Assembly: GCA_902782595.1 (NCBI GenBank)
Contig: CACZNW010000001.1
Location: 1-10,713 of the forward strand
Length of the DNA: 10,713 nt
Direction: 5' to 3'
Source of the DNA: an uncultured Methanobrevibacter sp.
GTDB taxonomy: Archaea; Methanobacteriota; Methanobacteria; Methanobacteriales; Methanobacteriaceae
This document shows, piece by piece, positions 1 through 5,222 of this stretch. The notes below the pieces were generated by a model. That model was not told the origin of the DNA and did not search any database. It was given only the letters and a program-made list of their open reading frames with translations. Every line of letters begins with the position of its first letter. Position 1 is the stretch's first letter. The translations under genes were made by a program, and so were the position numbers.

Positions 1-43
1 AGTACCTGTTGTGATGAACAATTGGAGTACTGAGGCAAGAGAC
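1..43 (+). ncRNA. tRNA-Trp intron containing box C/D 2'-O-methylation guide (partial)
   Basis: GTGATGA at 11-17 is a perfect box C/C' (RUGAUGA) and CTGA at 30-33 a perfect box D. They are exactly 12 nt apart, the constant spacing of archaeal C/D RNAs. The spacer is the guide: bases 21-28 pair with ACUCCAA of the tRNA-Trp anticodon loop. By the rule that the fifth base upstream of box D marks the methylated residue, G25 selects C34, the wobble base. Archaeal pre-tRNA-Trp introns are known to guide Cm34 and Um39 methylation of their own transcript. The second guide (U39) and its boxes would lie upstream, outside the window. The last intron base is probably C43. Confidence 0.8.
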
Positions 44-78
44 ATCCCCGGATTGGGGTTCAAATCCCTATGACCCCA
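1..78 (+). tRNA. tRNA-Trp (CCA), 3' part with intron; 5' half outside window
   Basis: The T arm is clear: stem 54-58 (TGGGG), loop TTCAAAT at 59-65, stem 66-70 (CCCTA). It is followed by acceptor strand TGACCCC (71-77) and discriminator A78; no CCA is encoded. The 3' anticodon stem fits 45-49 (TCCCC, tRNA positions 39-43) with a 4-nt variable region at 50-53. No partner GGGGA lies in bases 1-44, so an intron separates the halves and the 5' exon lies before the window. The 3' exon probably starts at A44 (tRNA position 38). Trp identity is inferred from the intron guide at 21-28, which is complementary to an anticodon loop reading ACUCCAA, that is anticodon CCA. The A73 discriminator also fits archaeal tRNA-Trp. 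Bases 39-41 can form three of the four expected bulge-helix-bulge pairs with C32-U33-C34. The gene type is nearly certain; the Trp assignment is strong but indirect. Confidence 0.85.
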
Positions 79-96
79 TTTTTATACTACAAATTC

Positions 97-104
97 TTTT
101 TTTT
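97..104 (+). terminator. Oligo-T terminator after tRNA-Trp
   Basis: A run of eight T lies 18 nt beyond the tRNA 3' end, preceded by a shorter T run at 79-83. Oligo-T tracts without hairpins terminate archaeal RNA polymerase, so this probably ends the tRNA transcript. The T-rich TTTTTATA at 79-86 could alternatively act as the TATA box of the hydrolase gene at 143. Confidence 0.45.
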
Positions 105-142
105 CAAAACTTTTAATTACTTGCTTGTAAATACTATCAATC

Positions 143-748
143 ATGTCAAGAATTATTTTTATTGTTGGTTTTAATTACGATTCAAATTGTTATCTGATTA
201 ATGATAATATTCTGGTTGACACCGGTGCCGGCAACAACAGGGATTATCTCTTTTCCAGTCTCAGTAAAAACGGTGTTGAACCTGAAGATATTGAGCTGGT
301 TGTGAATACCCACTGTCATTTTGACCATATCGGCGGAAACTATCTTTTCCCGGATGCAAAAATTGCAGTTCACAAACTGGATGCAGCATCCATCAGAAAT
401 AAGGATTCCTTAGGCACTTCCCTTTCTGCATTTGACCACGAAGGTAATTCAAGAGTGGACATTGAACTTGAAGAAGGGGACGAAATAGGAAATTTCAGGG
501 TAATTCACACTCCGGGCCATACTGGTGGAGGAATATGCCTTTGGGATGGTGAAAATCTGATAAGCGGGGATACTATTTTTGCCGGCGGTGGCGTTGGCAG
601 GATGGATATTGGTGGAAATTATCAGGATATGAAAAATAGTGTTGAAAAACTCCTAAAACTGGATGTTAAAAATATTTATCCTGGTCATGGTCCGATAGTT
701 GAGAAAAATGGAAAAGAACATATTAAAATGTCCTATTCATTTCTCTAA
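143..748 (+). CDS. Metallo-beta-lactamase-fold hydrolase (glyoxalase II-like)
   Basis: This 201-residue cytosolic protein is a single metallo-beta-lactamase domain. It carries the full set of metal ligands: H57-x-H59-x-D61-H62 (THCHFDH), H126 in TPGHTGG, D143 in SGDTIF and H182 in YPGHG. With these it should bind two metal ions and hydrolyse a thioester, ester or phosphoester. The HTPGHT and SGDTLF-like motifs resemble the glyoxalase II branch, but the separate C-terminal glutathione-binding helices of true glyoxalase II are missing, so the substrate is unknown. Methanogens usually lack glutathione, which makes a different thiol ester more likely. No ribosome site is visible before ATG143, so the transcript may have a weak or no leader. 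It runs convergently into trkA, the last 12 bp overlapping. It is not related to the neighbouring K+ genes by any visible signal. Fold assignment is firm; specific function is open. Confidence 0.9.
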   Translation: MSRIIFIVGFNYDSNCYLINDNILVDTGAGNNRDYLFSSLSKNGVEPEDIELVVNTHCHFDHIGGNYLFPDAKIAVHKLDAASIRNKDSLGTSLSAFDHEGNSRVDIELEEGDEIGNFRVIHTPGHTGGGICLWDGENLISGDTIFAGGGVGRMDIGGNYQDMKNSVEKLLKLDVKNIYPGHGPIVEKNGKEHIKMSYSFL

Positions 749-1387
749 TTTTTTGGAAACCTTTTTCAGGGTTCCTCTCTTAACAAGTATTGAAACCTTC
801 TCCCCACGGGCAATGGTATTGTCCGGTTCGGGGATTATTAATTTGCCGTTGTGGTAAGTGGCAATAATTATATAATCTTTTGTAGGAGAAACGTCTTTGA
901 AACGTTTTCCAACCACTTTGTCATTTGTTATTGTCATTTCGATAATTTCAGCATCACCTTCGCCGAGAGTGGTCAGTTTTGACACTCTAGGGTTCATGAC
1001 ATATTGTGCCAGATCTTTTGCGGCACTGATTTCCGGACTTATTACCTTATCGATTCCAATTTCCTTAAAGGCTTCCTCGTGGTCAGGATTACTTACACGT
1101 GCAACTATGGTTTCGACATCATATTTTCTAACTAAAATGCATGAAAGAAGATTTGCCTCGTCGTTTCCTGTTGTTGCTATAAAAAAATCGGCATCTTCAA
1201 TATTTGTTTCTTCAAGTAATTTTGAGCTTGTTCCATTTCCGTGAATGACCAGTGCATCGAGTTCGGATGCGACTTCGTTACATAACGTTTCATCACTTTC
1301 GATTAAGGTAATGTCTGCTCCACTGTCAATCAGTAAGTTTGCAAGGGCAAGTCCCACACGACCTCCCCCCATAATAATCGCATACAC
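737..1387 (-). CDS. trkA: TrkA K+ uptake regulatory subunit (RCK_N + RCK_C)
   Basis: This is a 216-residue cytosolic protein that binds to the TrkH channel-like subunit and gates K+ uptake in response to bound nucleotide. The N-terminal Rossmann (TrkA_N) domain starts at once with GGGRVG (residues 7-12) and has the acidic E30 at the end of strand 2 (TLIESD), the feature that favours NAD(H) or ATP binding. The TrkA_C lobe covers about residues 135-216. One such two-lobe unit fits the short archaeal TrkA form rather than the duplicated bacterial one. I start it at GTG1385-1387, not at the GTG nine bases upstream, because GAGGTGA at 1393-1399 is the ribosome site and contains that upstream GTG. 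The resulting N-terminus, MYAIIMGGGRVG, is typical of the family. It lies 55 bp downstream of trkH on the same strand and overlaps the hydrolase gene tail to tail. Confidence 0.92.
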   Translation of the reverse strand: MYAIIMGGGRVGLALANLLIDSGADITLIESDETLCNEVASELDALVIHGNGTSSKLLEETNIEDADFFIATTGNDEANLLSCILVRKYDVETIVARVSNPDHEEAFKEIGIDKVISPEISAAKDLAQYVMNPRVSKLTTLGEGDAEIIEMTITNDKVVGKRFKDVSPTKDYIIIATYHNGKLIIPEPDNTIARGEKVSILVKRGTLKKVSKKLEK

Positions 1388-1392
1388 AAATA

Positions 1393-1399
1393 TCACCTC
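1393..1399 (-). promoter_or_regulatory. Ribosome binding site of trkA
   Basis: On the minus strand this reads GAGGTGA, complementary to the 16S 3' end (UCACCUC), 5 nt before GTG1387. It decides the trkA start and rules out the in-frame GTG at 1394-1396, which is inside it. Confidence 0.75.
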
Positions 1400-1432
1400 T
1401 TAACAATTAATAATCAATATTTAGTTTAACAT

Positions 1433-1440
1433 AATATAAA
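1433..1440 (-). promoter_or_regulatory. Possible internal TATA box for trkA
   Basis: The minus strand reads TTTATATT directly after the trkH stop codon, close to the methanogen consensus TTTATATA. A start about 25 nt downstream (near 1412) would leave a leader of about 25 nt containing the trkA ribosome site. trkA could therefore be transcribed alone as well as with trkH. The DNA is very AT-rich, so chance occurrence is possible. Confidence 0.35.
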
Positions 1441-1442
1441 TG

Positions 1443-2876
1443 TTATCTTTTTACTATTTCGAAAATTGCCCTTAAAGTGATTAATACAGGATATATTTCC
1501 AGTCTTCCGGTCCACATATCGAACATGCTGACGATTTTAAGTATCGGGTCTAATGTGTAGTTTATAATTCCAAGTTCAAGTCCGTTGTTTCCCTGAAGGG
1601 ACATGGCTGCAAAGAGACTTTTAAAGGGGTCATAACCGAACAGACAGAATAATGTCCATGTAAACATTATAAACATCATATAAAGTGTAATGTAGTTTCC
1701 TGCCTGTGAAATTGCCTTTTCGGGAAGCGGTCTTCCGTGGAGCTTTATTGGAACAACCCTGCCTCCGGGAGATAATATTTCTCTGATGTGTCTGTAGATT
1801 CCCTTGAAATATGTAATCATTCTCACAAGCTTTATCGCCCCTACTGTGGAACCGTTGGATCCTCCGGTTATCATCAGACACATTAAACACACAATTACAA
1901 ATGACGGCCAGCCTGCCATTGTCTGTGGCATTGCAACGCTTGCTCCGGTTGTGGTAATTGCTGATACGACAGTGAACAGCAATTCGATTGGAACAATATT
2001 TGATACAAAATAAAGAAGCAGTGTAACTATAGCAATCACGGCTATGATTATCTGAAACTGCAGGTCTTGAAGCAATGATTTTCCTCTTGTTTTGATGACT
2101 TTGTAGTGAACCAGAAAGCTTGTAGCTCCCAAAATCATTAAAACGATTGAAATCATATAAATCACGTCATTGTGATAGAATCCCATATTGGCATTTTTGA
2201 TGCTCATTCCTCCGGTTGAGATGATGGTGAATGTGTTGCAGACAGAATCAAAAACGGGCATTCCGGCAAGCAGATATAAAATAATTCCTGCCACGGTATA
2301 AATTGAATAGATTTCAATGGTCTTTTCTATAGTAGCTTTGATACTTGGTTTGATACGTTCGTCACGTGCTTCTGAGTGATATAGTTTTGATGATACAGAA
2401 CCAGGTTTTGTTAAAACTCCGATTACCATAACAACCACTCCCAGACCTCCGACCCACTGTTCAAGGGCTCTGAAAAATAGAATGCTGTGTGGTAAAATCT
2501 CCACATCCATAAACATGGTAATCCCGGTACCTGTCAGGGCGGACATGCTTTCAAAAACGCCGTCAATAATCGGTATGTGGGTTGACAGTGTAAAAACGAA
2601 TCCTCCGATAAGGCTTGCCCACAGCCATGCAAATGCCGAAATCATCATACCGTGTTTAAGGCGCATTTTTTTATTAACTTCGTCACTAAAGAATTTCAAA
2701 CAGAAAATGCCTAATAATATTGAAATCAGTCCTGGAATGATAAAACTGGTAATGTCAAATTCAAAATAGATTAAATCGAATATTAATGGGATTAAACACA
2801 TTAAACCGATACCAATCATTAAATATCCTGAATTTTTAGTAATGATTACAAGGTCTGTTCGTGTAATATATTTCAT
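1443..2876 (-). CDS. trkH: TrkH-family K+ transporter membrane subunit
   Basis: This 477-residue integral membrane protein forms the K+ path of the Trk uptake system. Its four pore loops each have a recognisable filter sequence: TGTG (115-118), STGG (220-223), TTGA (309-312) and QGNNG (428-432). The glycine-rich GGSNGSTVGAIK stretch (338-349) and the C-terminal MWTGRLEIYPV (454-464) are signatures of the TrkH/KtrB family. Length is typical. It is followed after 55 bp by trkA, its regulatory partner, and the two are likely co-transcribed. There is no ribosome site before ATG2876; the shared TATA element at 2901-2918 would start transcription only a few bases upstream, so the mRNA is probably leaderless. 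No frameshift or missing filter glycine is seen, apart from the less canonical fourth loop that is normal for the family. Whether it moves Na+ or H+ with K+ cannot be told from the sequence. Confidence 0.93.
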   Translation of the reverse strand: MKYITRTDLVIITKNSGYLMIGIGLMCLIPLIFDLIYFEFDITSFIIPGLISILLGIFCLKFFSDEVNKKMRLKHGMMISAFAWLWASLIGGFVFTLSTHIPIIDGVFESMSALTGTGITMFMDVEILPHSILFFRALEQWVGGLGVVVMVIGVLTKPGSVSSKLYHSEARDERIKPSIKATIEKTIEIYSIYTVAGIILYLLAGMPVFDSVCNTFTIISTGGMSIKNANMGFYHNDVIYMISIVLMILGATSFLVHYKVIKTRGKSLLQDLQFQIIIAVIAIVTLLLYFVSNIVPIELLFTVVSAITTTGASVAMPQTMAGWPSFVIVCLMCLMITGGSNGSTVGAIKLVRMITYFKGIYRHIREILSPGGRVVPIKLHGRPLPEKAISQAGNYITLYMMFIMFTWTLFCLFGYDPFKSLFAAMSLQGNNGLELGIINYTLDPILKIVSMFDMWTGRLEIYPVLITLRAIFEIVKR

Positions 2877-2900
2877 TATTGTAATAATTTGATTAAAATT

Positions 2901-2918
2901 CTATATATATTTATATAG
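2901..2918. promoter_or_regulatory. Shared divergent promoter (symmetric TATA element)
   Basis: An imperfect palindrome with 7-bp arms CTATATA and TATATAG sits in the middle of the 69-bp gap between trkH and the flippase-like gene. Read on either strand it offers a TATA box. About 25 nt to a start site gives start points only about 5-15 nt before each ATG. This agrees with the lack of ribosome sites for both genes. Confidence 0.55.
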
Positions 2919-2945
2919 TAATTAAGCAGTAAAATAATAAATATT

Positions 2946-3998
2946 ATGGATAAAAGAACTTTATTTTTCCTGGGCATAAGTTTTCTAATATTGGCTGTAA
3001 TGCTGTACTTTGTAGGCATAGATAAAGTAATTGAAGCTTTAAAGGTAGCTAAATTAGAATTCATTGCCTTGGCTATTGCAATGCAGGTTTTCACCTATTA
3101 TTTATATGCGCAGCGTTGGAAAATATTGAATAATGTTGTGGGCATTGATGTAGGTGTTAAGAAATTGCTTCCGATGGTTCTGGTCGGTCTTGCAGTTAAT
3201 AATATCACTCCGTCCGGACGTGGTGGAGGCGAACCTGTAAGGGCATATGTTCTCTCCCGCGAAGAAGATTATCCTATGGAGGAAACATTTGCGACAGTTG
3301 TAGCCGACAGGGCACTGGACACATTTCCTTTCGTTGTACTTGCGGCTATAACTATCATAGGTATGACTTTATCATTTCAGTTTCCTTTATGGTTACTTGG
3401 ATTAATGGTCGGAGCCGTGATTGTTATTGTCATAGTCCTGGCCTTAATTATTTACATGTGCATTAATCCCGCTTTCGGTAAAAGGGTGGACGGCTGGATT
3501 ATCGGTCTGGTCAGAAGATTTTATAAGAAGAACTCTGATGAACTTGAAGATAAAATTCACAATGTCATCAACGGTTTTCAAGACACCATGAAACTGGTCA
3601 TTTCAAATAAAAAATGCCTTTACTATGCGGTGCCGTTGTCTTTTATTATTTGGATTTTTGAGATTCTAAGAGTTTATTTTGTATTCCTCGCATTCGGCGC
3701 CAGTGTCAACCCGGTGGTAATTGGTGAGGTATTTATCCTGGCCTGTCTGGTGGGTATGATTCCGGTTTTACCTGGAGGTATAGGTGCAATTGAGGGAATA
3801 ATGATTCTATTTTACTCAGTAGCAGGAGTAACTGCTTCAGTAAGTGCTGCAGCAACTGTAATAGAAAGAGTGATTTCATTCTGGATGGCAACAATCATAG
3901 GGATGGTTATTTTACCGTATTACGGTTCATCAGTTCTTGATAAAATTTCATTCGGTTCTTCAAAAGAGATTGAAGAATCGACAGAAGATGAAAATTAG
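2946..3998 (+). CDS. Flippase-like / LPG synthase TM-domain family membrane protein (UPF0104, YbhN-like)
   Basis: This 350-residue polytopic membrane protein has about eight hydrophobic segments. Family motifs are NNITPSGRGGGEPVRAY (85-101), ADRALD (120-125), PGGIGAIEG (276-284) and ER (307-308). These mark the family that shares the N-terminal membrane domain of lysylphosphatidylglycerol synthase, a domain that flips lipids in bacteria. The aminoacyl-transferase domain of that enzyme is absent, so a transport or flipping role for a lipid-linked molecule is the usual guess; no substrate can be named. The C-terminus is short, cytosolic and acidic (EEIESTEDEN-like tail). It is transcribed divergently from trkH off a common TATA element, with no ribosome site before ATG2946. 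The following ftr gene has its own promoter, so this gene is probably a single-gene unit. Family placement is sound; function is inference. Confidence 0.85.
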   Translation: MDKRTLFFLGISFLILAVMLYFVGIDKVIEALKVAKLEFIALAIAMQVFTYYLYAQRWKILNNVVGIDVGVKKLLPMVLVGLAVNNITPSGRGGGEPVRAYVLSREEDYPMEETFATVVADRALDTFPFVVLAAITIIGMTLSFQFPLWLLGLMVGAVIVIVIVLALIIYMCINPAFGKRVDGWIIGLVRRFYKKNSDELEDKIHNVINGFQDTMKLVISNKKCLYYAVPLSFIIWIFEILRVYFVFLAFGASVNPVVIGEVFILACLVGMIPVLPGGIGAIEGIMILFYSVAGVTASVSAAATVIERVISFWMATIIGMVILPYYGSSVLDKISFGSSKEIEESTEDEN

Positions 3999-4000
3999 AG

Positions 4001-4041
4001 GATTATTTTCCATTCGGCAGATAATCATAAAATATTTTTTT
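4001..4041 (+). terminator. Possible terminator of the flippase-like gene
   Basis: A 6-bp stem, GATTAT (4001-4006) with ATAATC (4021-4026) and a 14-nt loop, is followed by seven T at 4035-4041. The stem is weak and AT-rich. The T run alone may be the working part. Confidence 0.35.
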
Positions 4042-4074
4042 CAACGGTTTTTCATGGTTTTAAATAACTTTTCA

Positions 4075-4086
4075 AAAACATGTTTT
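4075..4086. repeat. 12-bp perfect palindrome upstream of ftr promoter
   Basis: AAAACATGTTTT is a perfect palindrome about 25 bp upstream of the probable ftr TATA box. Its position and symmetry would suit a dimeric regulator, but nothing else in the window repeats it, and AT-rich palindromes are common by chance. Confidence 0.3.
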
Positions 4087-4109
4087 GATTAAAATAGAAA
4101 ACTTTATTT

Positions 4110-4119
4110 TAATATATAA
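4110..4119 (+). promoter_or_regulatory. Probable TATA box of ftr
   Basis: TAATATATAA lies about 55-64 nt before the ftr ATG. A start about 25 nt downstream (near 4140) gives a leader of about 34 nt that includes the GGTGA ribosome site. Confidence 0.45.
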
Positions 4120-4163
4120 TCATAAATTTAATTATCACAAAAAATTATTTTTAAAAAAATTTT

Positions 4164-4168
4164 GGTGA
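4164..4168 (+). promoter_or_regulatory. Ribosome binding site of ftr
   Basis: GGTGA, matching the 16S 3' end, is 5 nt before ATG4174. It shows that the in-frame TTG (4162) and GTG (4165), which overlap it, are not the start. Confidence 0.75.
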
Positions 4169-4173
4169 ATACT

Positions 4174-5064
4174 ATGGAAATAAATGGCGTAGATATTAAA
4201 GATACTTATGCAGAAGGTTTCGGAATCAAAGTAACTAGAATTCTAGTTACTGCAGCAACTGAAGAATTAGCAAAAATAGCAGCAACTGAAGCAACCGGTT
4301 ACGGAACTTCTGTTATCGGATGTCCTGCTGAAGCAGGTATTGACTGTTTTGTACCGGCTGAAAACACTCCTGACGGAAGACCTGGATATGTTATCATGAT
4401 TTGTCAGGGCGGTAAAAAAGCACTTGACCATGAATTAATGGAAAGAATTGGAATGTGTGTTTTAACCGCACCAACCGCAGCAGCATTTAATTGTCTTGAA
4501 TCAGAAGACACTTTAAACACCGGTGCTAAATTAAAATTCTTCGGTGACGGATTTGAAGAAGAATTAGAAATTGATGGAAGAAAAGTATTCTCTATTCCAA
4601 TTATGTCTGGTGACTTTTTAGTAGAATCTGACTTCGGATACAAAGACGGTGTAGCTGGAGGAAACTTCTTTATCTTAGCTAAAGACCAAATGACTGGTGT
4701 AGAAGCAGCTCAGGCAGCTGTTGCAGCAATCAGTGAAGTTGAAGGTGTAATTACTCCGTTCCCTGGAGGTATGGTTGCATCCGGTTCTAAAGTAGGATCA
4801 AATAAATACTCAAAATTCTTAAACGCATCAACCAATGAAAAAATGTGTGTAACATTAAAAGACAAAGTTGATTCTGACATTAGGGATGATGCTGACGGTG
4901 TATTTGAAATTGTTATTGATGGTGTAGACGAAGATTCCGTAAAAGCAGCTATGAAAGCAGGTATTGAAGCAGCCTGTGCTGTTGATGGAGTACTTGAAAT
5001 TTCCGCAGGTAACTTTGACGGAAAATTAGGTTCTGCAATCATGAACTTACACGACTTATTCTAG
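4174..5064 (+). CDS. ftr: Formylmethanofuran:tetrahydromethanopterin formyltransferase
   Basis: Ftr carries out the second step of methanogenesis from CO2, moving the formyl group from formylmethanofuran to tetrahydromethanopterin in the cytosol. The 296-residue protein starts MEINGVDIKDTYAEGFG and ends NLHDLF, as Ftr of Methanopyrus and Methanothermobacter do in start, end and length. Recognisable conserved stretches are EATGYGTSVIGCPAEAGID, TPDGRPGY, ERIGMCVLTAPTA, GVAGGNFFILA and PFPGGMVASGSKVGS. The protein is acidic, as is typical of this enzyme. The start is set by GGTGA 5 nt before ATG4174, which gives exactly the family's N-terminus. It stands alone with its own TATA box and ends in a hairpin plus T run, so it is a single-gene transcript here. 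I see no damage to the gene. Confidence 0.97.
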   Translation: MEINGVDIKDTYAEGFGIKVTRILVTAATEELAKIAATEATGYGTSVIGCPAEAGIDCFVPAENTPDGRPGYVIMICQGGKKALDHELMERIGMCVLTAPTAAAFNCLESEDTLNTGAKLKFFGDGFEEELEIDGRKVFSIPIMSGDFLVESDFGYKDGVAGGNFFILAKDQMTGVEAAQAAVAAISEVEGVITPFPGGMVASGSKVGSNKYSKFLNASTNEKMCVTLKDKVDSDIRDDADGVFEIVIDGVDEDSVKAAMKAGIEAACAVDGVLEISAGNFDGKLGSAIMNLHDLF

Positions 5065-5088
5065 AGAGTTTAACTCTCTCTTTTTTTT
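5063..5088 (+). terminator. Intrinsic-type terminator of ftr
   Basis: A perfect 7-bp stem AGAGAGT (5063-5069) / ACTCTCT (5073-5079) with a 3-nt loop is followed by eight T (5081-5088). The stem starts within the ftr stop codon (TAG 5062-5064), so terminator and coding region share bases. Confidence 0.75.
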
Positions 5089-5162
5089 CTTTTTATTTGA
5101 TATTTTTGCTTATTTTTAGTATATTATATGCTATTTTTTGTTAAATTCGCAGTATCATTCAC

Positions 5163-5209
5163 AAACATTATTATAAATGCTGGTGATATAATTATATATG
5201 ATAATGTTT
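5163..5209. promoter_or_regulatory. Promoter of first surface protein, flanked by 9-bp inverted repeats
   Basis: ATTATAAAT at about 5170-5178 is the best TATA box; a start near 5198-5203 leaves a short leader with the GGAG site at 5211. The arms AAACATTAT (5163-5171) and ATAATGTTT (5201-5209) are perfect inverted copies, 29 nt apart. The left arm touches the TATA box and the right arm lies at the predicted start site, a layout that could hold an operator. Confidence 0.4.
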
Positions 5210-5210
5210 T

Positions 5211-5214
5211 GGAG
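5211..5214 (+). promoter_or_regulatory. Ribosome binding site of first surface protein
   Basis: GGAG, 8 nt before ATG5223, which begins a typical signal peptide. Confidence 0.6.
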
Positions 5215-5222
5215 TAAAAATA

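Noticed and set aside
1..9. CTGT at 6-9 as box D' with a U39 guide at 1-5
   Set aside because: It is not CTGA, is only one base from box C', and the bases before it do not pair with either spliced or unspliced sequence around U39.
1388..1396. GTG at 1394-1396 as trkA start
   Set aside because: It is part of the GAGGTGA ribosome site; GTG1385-1387 gives the usual spacing and N-terminus.
4162..4173. Earlier TTG/GTG start for ftr
   Set aside because: These codons overlap the GGTGA ribosome site; ATG4174 gives the family N-terminus MEINGV.
5163..5209. Invertible phase-variation promoter
   Set aside because: The arms are only 29 nt apart, far shorter than known invertible elements, and no recombinase gene is in the window.
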